Source: Mangifera indica (taxonomy: Eukaryota; Streptophyta; Magnoliopsida; Sapindales; Anacardiaceae). From it: DNA of 64,000 bases. The notes below the pieces were generated by a model, which saw nothing but the letters and a program-made list of their open reading frames with translations, did no database searches and was not told the DNA's origin. The first letter of the stretch is position 1, and every line of letters begins with the position of its first letter. Location: the NCBI RefSeq assembly GCF_011075055.1, contig NC_058147.1, forward strand, positions 5,766,001 through 5,830,000. The letters are read 5' to 3'. The position numbers and the translations under genes were made by a program. Of this stretch, positions 1 through 11,728 are shown in pieces.

Positions 1-3000
1 TCACTATTATCCTCTGACATTGTTTTTGTAGCCTTGATCTGCTTCTTGCCAGATACCTTGGTTTCCTTTTCTGGTCTTTTCCGTTTTTTAAGCCCTTCAG
101 AATTCTGCAACTTTCTTTTTGAAACAATCTTCTTTCGGGGCTTTACATCATCTTCTTCCTCTCTGGTCCCACTTTCTGATGAATCAGAATTTTTTTGACC
201 AGTGACCTTTTTTAATGCTTTGTTATGAGCATTGTTCTTGAGGTTTTTCTTATTTTCCACAGTTGAATGTTCCAAAACTTCATCAGATCTCAGTACCTGA
301 TAAAAACCAGAGGTAAGTGCCAGAAAGGTGAATAACATAAAGTACCTCTAGTACAAAAATGATGCATCTTCAACAAAATACCTCATCAAATTTCTCACTA
401 ATCAACTTCTTATATGGATCAAGAGAATACTTATCAAGTTTAAAATCTTCCTCCAACATGCGACGAAGTCCGGCCATTGTAATTGTCCTAAGAGAAGCAA
501 GATACAGGTAAATGCTTCAGTCAATTGAACCAAGGAAAATTTTTAGCAAAGCAATGACACAACTGAAAACTTAACTATTTCATAAGATAGGGAAATGAAC
601 ATAAATGCACATATGATAGAAGAGGCTATATACAAATCAAGTAATAGCAACACAATTAATGACATTTTGAATAATGAAGTAGCATACTCAGAATTAGCTT
701 TGATGTAAGCAGCTCTTTTTCTGATGGCTTTTTTTATTGCGATCTCACTTGGAGGTTCTTTTTCATGGCTTTGAAATTTCTCAGCTTCAGATTTAGGTGT
801 TTTATTTCCTGTCAGAAGGCCCAATACAGGAGAGTCTTCCATTTTCTCAGTATCTTCGGAGCAAGGCTCCTTCAGATCTTTTTTGACTGACAACTTTCAG
901 GTGAATTTTCTCCTCCTCCTTTTGTTGTACAAACATTTGGTTTAGCAGTTTTCCCAGAAACATTTGAGGCATTGTTGTCATCGGCATCATCCATGCACTA
1001 CCATTAAGAATTTATCAAACACAAGCAAAATGAGATATAAATAATAATTAGAACACCTTCTATCAACAGTCTGAACTCAAGAACGAAAAATTAGTTAGCA
1101 TGTGAATTCTGGTATAATGATGATGATGAAATATTTGTGACAATAATAACAGGAATGGCAGATCAATACCAGCCATAACAACAAGATGGTGACAATAATA
1201 TAACCCACCCAAGATAGTTTCAAGACTAAAAGAACTATCTGCAAGCAACATTGAGTTGCACCAAATTCCAAAAAACTGACAAGAGTATGCACATCCTTTC
1301 CAAATCTCTAAGAATCAATGTTTAAGTACTGGAAGATCAAATTAAAAGAGATTTTAAGTTTCACTACTTGTATGTGTAAACAAGTAATTAACAATTTCCA
1401 ATAAACTGAAGACAAATAAAATTTATTTTGTATGATAAATGATAAGTAATAAACAGATCACTTCACCCAAAAACAAGCATAGAGAAATTTAAAGCACAAC
1501 TTGATGTGCAAGAAAAAAAAATCTGCATACATGCTTTCTAATATAACCTACTAACGTCGTAAATGGATGAAGACTGAATAAGTATCTGGACAAAGAAAGG
1601 GTACCTCTGCCAAACACTGTTTTATAAATTTCTTGTATTCATCCAGAGCAAATGTCTCCATCCCAAGGTCCTCCTCTAACAATCTCCGAACCCCCACAAA
1701 AGTCAAAGAACTGCAATTGGAAACAAATTCAACCACTCTCATTTTTGGCTTACATACATAGGGTAACAATCAAGCTAAGGTATAGATTTAGATACCATGC
1801 AATAAATTGAATCAGCATTGCCAATGACTACATGATAATCATAAAATTTTGTAGCACAACCCAAAAGAAAGAAGCCATGAGATAAAATAGCAAGGACCAT
1901 TTCCATGTTAAACCATATTTGGCCACAAAAGAATGAGGAAAATCAAGGATGCTAAACAGAAAGTAGCAAGTGAATCACCAAGCAGACAACATTTAACTTT
2001 ATCATACACACTGGATGTTCTAATCCTTATCTCTTTATTTGAATATTAAATTGAACTTCAGCAAATCATATAACCTAGAAAGAGACACTGGAAGAATATC
2101 AATTAGAACACAAGACTAAAAGAAATAGGGAGGATCATAACCATTTACTAATTCCTTTTAACTCTATTTTTTTAAACATTTAGAGGACAAAACTAAACAA
2201 CATACTTTTCATCCCCCAATTGACAAGGAACCATGTTGAGAAAAGAGTCTTTCATGTCACTTCTTCCAAAATCTATTTTTTTATTTACAACAAGTTTTTC
2301 TTTCCATCCAGCCATAATGGATTTCACCCAAAAATATTGCAGTTGGAATATCAATGGTGGCTCCATTTTCAATAAGACTTAAGCCGATATGATACCAATG
2401 CTCATTTCTAACCTGCTGAGTACAATCTTCTAACCTCCACTTATGCAAAGTGGATTAAAAATAGTACTTTTAGACTTGTAGCCTGCCATCAACATGAAAT
2501 TGAACATCAAAACATCATCCTTGGTTGGTCCTGGGACCTTCCCTTGTTTTAGTTTCCTACACCCACAAGCTCCTGTAACAAATGGAATTTGACATTTATT
2601 CACCCATAAACCCTCTTAAAGCTTACACCAGCAAATCACCTTTTAGTCATTAAGACAAGGATCAATTTCCACCTCAAGCCAAAGTCAATCATAGTTTACT
2701 CACTAATTGCTAGCTTAAAACACCAATAAGCAGCACCATCCCAAAGACAGACGATTGATGGCCTTCACTTTGTGTAAGGTCAATTTTTTTAATCAAAATT
2801 AGGAATAAACTCAGCCTTTCATTATTTCTTTTTCACACTTTTCACTCCTTCTCTTTCAATGAGACAATGTATCCGAATTAAATAAAACATAATCCCCTAC
2901 CAGTCCCCAACTTTCCCGAACAATCCAGTTCTATAGTTAAACAAATTAAACCATAAAAATCAATTTACAAACACGATACACATATAATAGTACAAACCAA

Positions 3001-3202
3001 CGGCTAAAAATAACAATTAAACTTCTACTCCTTCATTGAACAACTAAACATAAACATGTAGAGAGTGAGAGTTTATAAGTGTGTACTCGGTTTGTTCTTT
3101 AAAGTGATCCATGCGAGAGTGCAAGGCACCCTTAATTTGAGACTCCATGCAATCGTGCGCGTCTTTCTTCACATTCTTGCTATCTTGTGCTTCTTCAGTC
3201 AT
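1..3202 (-). CDS. DEK-C / CHZ-type chromatin protein, 3' end outside window
   Basis: Exons on the minus strand: 3202-3087, 1710-1605, 997-688, 487-382, and 296 to beyond base 1. The start ATG at 3202 begins MTEEAQDSKN. Exons 1-2 join to a helical DEK-C-like block (SLTFVGVRRLLEEDLGMETF). Exon 3 is acidic and linker-like, with DSPVLGLLTG and KKAIRKRAAYIKANSE. Exon 4 holds a second DEK-C-like block (MAGLRRMLEEDFKLDKYSLD). Exon 5 is a Lys/Arg/Glu-rich tail typical of nuclear proteins. This two-module layout matches the plant family represented by At1g44780 and At4g08310, annotated with DEK-C and histone-chaperone CHZ features; DEK-C domains bind DNA or chromatin. The histone-chaperone role is inference. 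Exon 3 carries a one-base frame break at the A6 run (plus positions 879-884), described in the findings. Intron 1 is about 1.4 kb. The first exon faces the divergent gene starting at 3712. Confidence 0.85.
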
Positions 3203-3711
3203 TCTCAGTCGGTTCGAGTGTGCGCGAATGCCCTCTTCCGGAACTCAAAAAAAGTCTTAAGGAGCGTGAAGGGGAAGAAATATTGAGGAGATTTTACTTT
3301 GTGTTATACCGCATATAACCAGAGTTTTCCGAAGATCTAAACCGTTGGTTTTGTTGAATTTTTCATTGACTGCTGTACTACTCGGAATTGCGTACGTTGC
3401 ACTTGCTTTCACGTGACATTATTATATCACAACAAAGCAGTCAAAGTTAAAGTAAGGGTGAAATGTAACTTATGACCAAATATAATGGTAAAAAAACAAA
3501 TTAAAATACTTGAGGGGTAATTTAAATACATACTTTTTCCTCCAAACTAGTAAGATGCTATTATTATTACTTATAATAGCCTCCCTGCCTTGCATTGTTC
3601 CTCGGTTTCATTTTTATACACGCAACGCAACCATCAGGAACTCAAAACGACAACGAGAACAATATCGAACGGCCTAGGGTCCCTGAAATATTTTCTCCGG
3701 ATCGAAAAATC
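3203..3711. promoter_or_regulatory. Shared divergent promoter region with G-box
   Basis: About 0.5 kb separates the start codons of the DEK-like gene (minus) and the unknown-protein gene (plus), so both promoters and 5' UTRs must lie here or overlap it. A perfect palindromic G-box, TCACGTGA, sits at 3409-3416, near the middle. G-boxes bind bZIP and bHLH factors in plants. A TATA-like stretch (TTATTATATCA) follows at about 3419. Which gene each element serves cannot be told from sequence. Confidence 0.5.
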
Positions 3712-5933
3712 ATGCGAGGCCACGAAGCGATAGAGGTAGCGAAAACCGTCATGGAGGTGGCTGACGTGGCATGGACAGCCGTCGAATGTTGCCACCATCA
3801 CCATGAGGGGACTGAAACAATGCCCACCGTGTCTAGGGAGGACTTGGAGTCACTTAAATCGGAGAATCGCCGTTTAAGGAACTTGCTGGAGCAGAATCTT
3901 AAGCTGCTTGAAAATTTGTCTAAGTCGCCTCGTTTGTTAAATGACTGTCCTCCTGATGTATGTCTCCGTCGTTTTGCAGCTTTTTAAATATAAAGATGCT
4001 TCCTTTAAGTTTTGTTATTGGATGTCTATTTACCGTGATTTTCAATATGAAATTGGCTTAAATTAATGGGAAGTTGTTTTGTAATTGTAGTTGTATGCAC
4101 GGCTAGTGGCTACCGTCGATTCCAAGGAATTCTTATCTAGGCTAAAAAAATTTCGTCATGAATCGATTAATGGAACTGGGGTTGAATTTCCTTTCAAAGA
4201 GGCTACAGGTTTCCACATCTGTACAAGTTAGTTTTAATTGCTATAGGTTTGGAACTTGATAAGGACTTCATCTTTTTTTGGTTACTTGATCAGATGATGA
4301 CGTGCGTTCGGCCGGAATTTTGATTAATGTTGATCAAGAAAATCCCAGTTGGTGGGTTTGGGTGACGGATGAAATGGCACCAAGTAATGTTGAGGAGTGG
4401 AGTGGAATTGATGATGAGAGTTATGTAGTCGTTAACGAGGAGCATGTGGTTGATGGGGTTGCCAATTTCATGGCTAAATGCATTTTTTCCAACCCAAAAG
4501 CTCAGGTATGTTTCCACTCAAATGTAAATGGTCATGATTTGTTTTGTATAATGTAACATCATTTGGTTGGAATTGCAGAATGTAACACCAGAGGAGCTGC
4601 AGAAAAGTAAGTTCGCTTTTGAACTGTTTGATTTTGAAAGTTATTCTCTTTGTGATATTTGTTTGCAGAATCTAATAAAGGTTGTATATAGCTCTCTTTT
4701 CTTGTACTTTGTCATAGTTTCGTTTATAGAGTAGGTAAATGTTTTCTGAATGATATGAAACTGCTTTCAAAGCAACCATACGTGTTGTTTTTTCTTTCTT
4801 TATTGAGAATTGGTGCTTTGAAACTGGTTATATATCTTTTATGTTTGTGCTTGACAGTTTTTTTAATTTTTCCTGGTTTAAGTTCAAATCTATAGCACCT
4901 TTCCCACAAGTTTAGAGCTTTCTACATGTAGGTGCTGGCTATGTGGCATAGTTCAATGATCTTAGTGTTTATGTCATTTTAAGAATTATCGATCTTATTA
5001 ATATGGTTTAATTCCAGTTCTGGCAAAAGCATTGGGCAGTGGGGGCAAATTAAGCAAATTGGAGAAGATTTTTGGTATCTGGCATGCTGGAAAGACGTTT
5101 TATGCACTTTCCACCTGGGGACTTGCACTGGCAGGGTGAGTTTTGCCATGATTTATTATTATTATGATTTTTCAGTGTGTACATGCTTTTGAGATTGCCA
5201 CTCTCAATCCTCTGCTGCGCTTCTAGTCAAAAGGAATTAGACATGTATGGGTATTTACCATCTAAGAAGCAATGACCTCATATGTAAAAAATTTGTACTA
5301 ATAACAATTCCTGAAGTTGATCCATCATCTGCATTAGAGGGGAGGGGACAGAGTTAGTATGTTGTGGTGTGACTGAGGCATCTTTCTGCATTATGTACTA
5401 GTATTTGTAAGTATCTATAAAAAACTTCAACCTTAAATCTTTTACACATTGTTGCAACCATTCATTTGCGAGAAGGCATCTTTCCATCTGTCCTTCAATC
5501 AGTGATAAAAATCCTGCACACAGGTTGTGGGAGTTGCTTTTTATAGGGTTGCAACTTTGAAAGTTGGATTAGATTTGGTTTGGGTATTCTTGTTCACTTG
5601 AGTAGGGTTCAGAAGAAAAGAATAGATGAAACAAGCACCAAAGCCGCATGGGTTGCGCCCTGTTCCACTAATGAATTTAGTCTTTTTTACTTGTTATTCA
5701 TCCAACCAAGCCTTTGACTGAATAGATTGGTACATGGGATTGGAATCAAACCAGAACAAAGTACTGGGCGTATTTATGAAGGCAGAAAGGAATGGTGTAC
5801 TCCATCTTACATTTGTATGCTTATATTTCGTAATATGAGTTTTGGTTGCAGGTTGTATAGGAGTCGCACTGTACTTAAACTTGCTGCAATGGGTGTTCGC
5901 ACGACCAGCAAAGTTGTTCTCAAGGCTCTCTGA
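3712..5933 (+). CDS. Conserved plant protein of unknown function, 267 residues
   Basis: Six exons keep one frame: 3712-3957, 4091-4208, 4294-4505, 4579-4606, 5018-5135, 5852-5933 (stop TGA). The protein opens MRGHEAIEVAKTVMEVADVA, then has a Cys-Cys-His4 cluster (residues about 26-31), a coiled-coil-like Leu/Glu segment (SLKSENRRLRNLLEQNLKLL), a central acidic domain with tryptophans (NPSWWVWVTDEM), a helix around LQKILAKALGSGGKLSKLEK, and a C-terminal hydrophobic stretch (FYALSTWGLALAGLYRS) ending in a basic tail. That could be a membrane anchor near the C terminus. I recognise it only as a plant family without assigned role; its neighbour suggests it is the counterpart of At1g44770, whose database label elongation factor is probably unfounded. 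An in-frame upstream ATG at 3595 would add 39 residues; I prefer 3712 because the upstream part looks like low-constraint sequence. Confidence 0.8.
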
Positions 5934-7010
5934 AGTTGGAATTTCCACTGAAATGAATTCACCCAATGATGTAGACTAACCATATCAATAATAGGGGTTG
6001 GGTTATCAATTTGAGCGGGAAGCTAAAAACTCGATTGTTCTCGATTGCTTGTCAAGTGTGCATTATTTTGATATGTAGATGCTGTAAATATGTTGGCTTT
6101 GTATTGTGCCATTCAATGACATTAATGTTGATTGATTTCGACACAACCCTTGTGAAGATAATCAATCTTCTGTTTATCTCGAATTAGTACTCACCGCATT
6201 CCTAGATACCTTTTCAATTGTATTCTGTATCATTTCATTGAACCAGATAAAACAATAAACAGCATTATACATATGTTATCAATATTTTTATATTTATTTC
6301 AAATGTCTTAAGAACCCAGCATCAACCGTAACAAGCTACATACATTGCTCAAATTTGCAATTTCATTCAAATCTCATTGTCTCATGACTGTTGTATAAGT
6401 AGAGACGATAGAAGGAACAACACCAGTAGTCATTCAAAAAAGTCACTCAAAACAGTTAAATATGCAGCCCAAGATTTGATTAATTGGCATCCCAAGATTT
6501 GATTTCTAGTCACCTCTGTCCTAATTGCATCCACTGTTGATGACTTGTTTTCCAGTATTCATATCTTTCCACGCAAAGTTCTGGGAAAAGAGAGATAATC
6601 ACATGATAGTTCAGGAAAGAGGACAACGTGGCTCTCCTGTTGATCATAGCTTGATCAGCTTTACCTATAAAACAAAAACTTTGAACCATCCATTTCTTTT
6701 TCTTTTAAAACTATAATGCCAAAGTTCTGTTTGAAAATTTTATTCCCTTAATCCATCAACAATATTTTGATAAACATCAATTCTGTGAGTTCTATCTTCT
6801 GAACAAACAAACCACAACTATTCAGGTGATTTATTGAAAACTAGATATATGGAATCTACTTTGCAAGGAAAATGTACCAGAAAAACCAATTAACACAATT
6901 TTATGAGTTTAAACTTTTAATGTATTATCAAGTGTATTTTAATTAAGTATAGCAGATGCACCACACATAGTCCAAAATAAAAATTACTATACCTTTCAAA
7001 GAATATAACA
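5934..7010. other. Intergenic region between convergent genes
   Basis: This 1.1-kb stretch lies between the stop codons of the unknown-protein gene (plus) and TFB4 (minus), so it holds both 3' UTRs. I see no further gene, no terminal inverted repeats and no RNA gene in it. The short open frames here lack codon structure and homology. Confidence 0.7.
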
Positions 7011-10000
7011 TTATGAATCTGGAGCCTTTCTCTTCCGATTTTCAGCAGAGGCATCATCTGATTGGGCTTGACCAAATACAGACCTGCAGAATGCAAAAGG
7101 CCATAATAAAAAACTTAGCTAGAATGATTATGGAAAAGTATCATAGCAAAATGGAGTCATCTCTTGTGTCTTTAACTTTAGTCTCACAGATAAAACAGTT
7201 AGATATATTATCTTACAGAACTCTTTCTGCAGCAATGACAATCATTAATAGCCATGCAATATTAACTTTATAAGCTCCTGACAGAGAAGTAAAATTTTGC
7301 TCAGGTTTATCATTCCACCAGTAAACTAGCATTCCTACTACACCACACTTTGACTCACAGCACTGGTTTGGGTTAGTATTTATTTTATTATTATCCTGCA
7401 TATTCACTTAAATTCAATATAATGCATGTGATCAAGTATCGGCAATGACTTTTTGTAAGGGCAAAAAGTCTATCCAATGGACACAAATTGATTGTTTGGC
7501 ACAAGCTAAGTCTGGTCTAAGGGCTATGGCCAACAACAAATATGAAAAATTTTGTTGCCTCTTTGGAAGCATTGTTCCTTTGTCGTCGCACTGGATTTCA
7601 AAAATTCTGGTACAAAGAACTTTGCAATATTTTTTCAGATCGGTTAAGAATCATAGTATAGAAAGTAAGTTCCAAATTCCAAATAATGGGCATATATTCC
7701 CGTTAAGCAAACTAAATATTATAAGAACTTGAGAAAACAGAAAATGAAATTTCATGTAATATGTAATTTGTGCTTACCCGCATGTTGAGCATTTCTTTTG
7801 ATGCTTACAAAATATGGACAAACAGACAGAACATATGTAACCCATATCAATTGTATTTTTATGACAAAAACACCTGCAAATTGTAGAATTGTGATAAGGT
7901 GAACTCATTCATAATAATGATAGGGTAATAGACAATTAAATATGTGAATTTAACTTACGAAGCACGAAAATCAACACCAACAGGCTTAGGAAGTTGTAAG
8001 AAATTGCGAGAATGTAAATCAGTTCCAAAAATGGTCTACATATGTCAAAGATATCACATTAGACACATGAAATTGAAACTAAAAGGAAGAAAAAGACCCT
8101 CTGAGTCACATGGAAACAGGAAGATCCTAGTCAGAAGATAGAAAATAGTCATACAAGACAAGAACAAAGAACATTTAAACAAAAATGCACTAGGTAGATT
8201 TTGGATTTTGTAATAGACATTGTAGCTGATTTCTAATTAAGACAAAGAGTATGTTGTTTTCAGATTAAATCACATGTGAGTGTTCTTTCTAATTTAATGA
8301 TCTTGTTTGTAAGTTTCAATTCATACACATGAAATATTTTTTTTAAAAAAATCCAGTTACCAATTCAATCTAAATACTGATGTAAGGATCACAAAAATTT
8401 TTTAATTTAAGCAAAACACTTGTGGAAATGTTAAAATTAGTGACAGTAGGGAGATTAAAATATTAAAAATATAAATACCTGCTAAGTCATTCAAATAAGA
8501 TAAATGGTATACCATGAGATATTGAAAGAGCCCATCCAATTGCTGAGGCTTATGATGTACACCGCCAGTTATGTAAGAAGCCTGTTACTCTCATGCATCC
8601 AAAGCAATCAGGACAGCAGACGGTTGGAAGATGCTTGCGTCTGTTATAACATGAATCCAATCATAATAAGAGCTATTAATAAGTTACCTGCTGCAGGAAG
8701 GCAGAATTTTGAGCCCCAATATAACAAGAATCTATTGGAATCTGCAAAAAAAAGCAAATTAATATTAAAATAGAGTTTATAAATCTGAAAGGCCATGAAT
8801 CCAGCTACTGATAGTAATGCGTAAAGTAATAAGGGGAAGAAGCCAAATCACAAACACAAACATTCTAAACCTACTAATGTATTGTACAATAGGCAATTAA
8901 AAAACTATCTCCTCCTAATTTCTATTCACGCTCACTAACTTCACATGACTAGTTCTATCAACAAAGATTTCTCCATTTAACTTGAGGGATCATTGAATCA
9001 GCATATGGATTATAAACTCAAACAGATTCAAGTAGGAAGGTTTAAATTCTACTTGGATGGTTTGACTGAAGGAAGCATAAACATTGTAGAACATTAATTT
9101 GCAAAATGGATCGAGTTATATGCAGCTCAATAAAAATGTGATAACTTGTAATTACTTCTATCTTTCAAATGAACTTAACCCGGCAACAAAGACAAAGCGG
9201 AACAGGAATGATGAGACAAATATAAAGATATAAAAAACATAAAAACCAAAAAAATCTAAAAGCAACATTCAATACCATAGAGCGTTGTGCAGAGAATATT
9301 GCATTCATGATTGCAACATATCTGAAAAGAAGAAAACCCTTCAGAGCACATGCTAACAAAAAAACAAATAAATCATGCAAACAGTCATAAACAACATACT
9401 GTTCAGGTCCATCTGGAGATCCCTGCAAGCATAAAATCTGCTTTCATAATATTAGGAAGATCATTAGTAGCCAGTTAAAAAACTAAAGTCATCAATTAAC
9501 AAGAAAGTAAACCATAAAAGGCAAAAAAAATCGCAGTGCAAGATGTCTCTGTAACCATAAAATTAAATAATGGGCCAATTCACTGCAGCATGGGGGAAAA
9601 GAGAAGTGAATGAAAATAAAAATAGAAAAAAAAATTGAGGTTGGCGAATGGTCAGTAAATGAGTCCAGTTGAACACGTTTAAAAATTGTATAATACTTAT
9701 TCCATTTTTTATATAGCCATTGTCCCCGTTAAATCAAGCAAATTTGGTTTGAAATATAGATTCAGGAACTTAGACTGCATCTAAACAAAGTTGATTGATG
9801 GAAAACACAAAAATACTCACTCGAGGTTGCGGATGGAGTGTTCCTGAGCGGAAAACCCTCTGTATGTCTATTTAGAGAATCAAATCAAACAATTTGCAAA
9901 ATCATATTACCAAAATGTGAAACTGCCCCATTCTCTTACAGGCATTCATATTATAAGCAAATCACAAGGCAATCACAATTCACTCAGAATATAGAAATGC

Positions 10001-10883
10001 ATAATATTATTTTACTAACAGACAAACTGCTCCCACAGGATGAATTATTCCTTTTAAACAAAGACAAAACAAATCACCCAATATTCACTATTTTTGTTTT
10101 ATTAAGAAATTTGTTAGAACAGTCACTTGAAACAGTGTGTCCACTTTTCTTAAAATGACCCCATGTTAGAAAGAATATCAAAAAATTCCCATTACATGCA
10201 ATACATCCATTCAAACCGAAAGGATACAACAAAGAGCCATCGATAATGAGCCTGATAACAGGGAACAAGCAATCCTTCCGTCCGTCTCTTGTTTACTAAG
10301 TTTCTCATCTTTAATAAAAAATTCCTCCAAATTTTGCAACAAAATCCCACATAATGCAGGCATTCGACCATTTCCAAAGCTCTGATTGCTCGTCAATGAT
10401 GAATCATATAGGTAGTCACATGTATTATAGCCAGTAGCAATAACTACAACTTGGTTGAGTTGATTCATAGTCAGTATCGCATTCAAAAACGCAAAGACCT
10501 GTAGATATATAGCAAATTAAAAACCTAAAAAACAGTTAAACCCAATCAAAAAGTTTAATAAAGAACGTCGAACCAAATTTTCTAAAGGTTCCCCTGATTG
10601 GGAGAATTAATATAGCGAACAAGAAACTGCAGGAACAGAAAAAAATAAAAAGATATAAAAAAAAAAGAAAATTAGGGTTTACATGAGAGAGGAACTGAGT
10701 GAAGGAGAAATAAGAAGAGCTCCAGAAGAAAGGATTAGTGTCGAGTAACACCACTACAAGGCTAACATCATCTGCAATTAAACAATCAAACATTACATTG
10801 ACAACATTAGAGAAATCAAATCTGCGTAAATGTACAGAGAATGAGTTGAGACCTGAGTAGAGCTTGGAGGGAGCTGAAGCCAT
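7011..10883 (-). CDS. TFB4: TFIIH core subunit p34 / TFB4 (GTF2H3 family)
   Basis: Eleven minus-strand exons, all phase-consistent: 10883-10853, 10771-10683, 10498-10228, 9867-9821, 9437-9400, 9321-9276, 8741-8688, 8581-8513, 8035-7959, 7873-7778, 7083-7011. They encode 296 residues, close to the family's usual 300. The N-terminal three quarters are a von Willebrand A-like fold (SLVVVLLDTNPFFW, then MALCYIQRVFRSGTLHPQPR and LCLQGSPDGPEQYVAIMNAI). The C terminus is a C4-type zinc-binding module: CFCH, CSVC, KCSTCGS, about residues 241-273. The p34 subunit pairs with p44 in the TFIIH core, acting in transcription initiation and nucleotide-excision repair in the nucleus. Exon 4 uses the AG at 9869-9868, not the nearer AG ending at 9860; only the former supplies the conserved Tyr-Ile-Gln. 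Arabidopsis counterpart is At1g18340. Confidence 0.96.
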
Positions 10884-11014
10884 TAATCTTGGAATTGAAG
10901 TTGCTCTAAGCTGTGCTGTTTTGTTTTGCTTACTTCTTGCTTGTTTATACTAGTGTAAAATTAAACAAAGGGTGTGAAACTAAGACCAGAACGCAAGGCC
11001 AACTTCTAGGCCCA
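10672..11014 (-). promoter_or_regulatory. Telo-box and site II element of TFB4
   Basis: Read on the minus strand, a site II element TGGGCC lies at 11014-11009, about 125 bp upstream of the TFB4 start codon. A telo-box AAACCCTAA lies at 10680-10672, just inside intron 2 after the GT donor. Pairing of site II and telo-box motifs is well known in plant genes for cell growth and replication, where TCP and Pur-alpha-type factors bind. Function here is inference from motif and position. Confidence 0.45.
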
Positions 11015-11728
11015 TTAAACAAAAGCCCGACATTTATTTAAAATTCGTGTTGGAGATTTTATAACCCTCCATTACAAAGACAAACTTAGATAGAACTTGA
11101 TTTGATCCAAACCAAATTCAAATAAAAGCCAATTCAAAATTGACAAGCTGAAATTTTCTGAACTCTGAGTTTAGTTTGATTTTACAAATCAAGGTTCAAA
11201 CCCTGTTTGAAAACAACTTACTTTGGATTCTATTCAAAGTAAACTCAAATATTAATTCAAACTAGTTCTAAGTTGCAACTGAAGCTTGAGTCGAATTCAA
11301 TCCTATTTCTAGAACTCATTTGAAAAAAAGGTGTTAATATGATTGAATCAATATGCTATTTTTGTAATATTCAATATCATAAAACTTATCAATAAATCTA
11401 TGGGCATTTATAAGAAATACCAAAAATAATGTGCCAATATTAAATTTAATGATTTTAAATTAAAAATAAAATATAGATATCACATTATCAAGACTACACA
11501 AAATAATAATAGCAAGAAGGAATTACCCTTAACTCTCATTTCATGGTTGGGGAAATAAATAAGTAAACAAAATACTAGATGCAACAAAAAAAAAAAATCC
11601 TCTGGTTTGCTGCATGTTCAATGTAGTCATAAATAGACAGGTTACATACAACAGACTGGTGGAACTGGTTAAAAAACCAACCACGCAGAAAAAAACACAT
11701 CATCTAGGCAAATAGTTGACTGAAAAAA
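10884..11728. other. Spacer between tandem minus-strand genes, with repeat remnant
   Basis: This 0.85-kb spacer holds the TFB4 promoter and the 3' flank of the LysM gene. From about 11090 to 11330 it contains a degenerate run of hexamer-like words (TTTGAA, TTCAAA, TTGAGT, GAACTC) of a kind that recurs at 15.4, 49.1, 53.2 and 55.1 kb. No other gene is visible. Confidence 0.55.

Noticed and set aside
861..910. A 48-nt intron inside DEK-like exon 3 to explain the frame break
   Set aside because: It is shorter than plant introns normally are, and splicing it out does not give a better fit than a one-base indel.
9821..9860. Shorter TFB4 exon 4 starting at the AG nearest AGGGTT
   Set aside because: It would leave exon 3 out of phase and drop the conserved Tyr-Ile-Gln; the upstream AG fits both.
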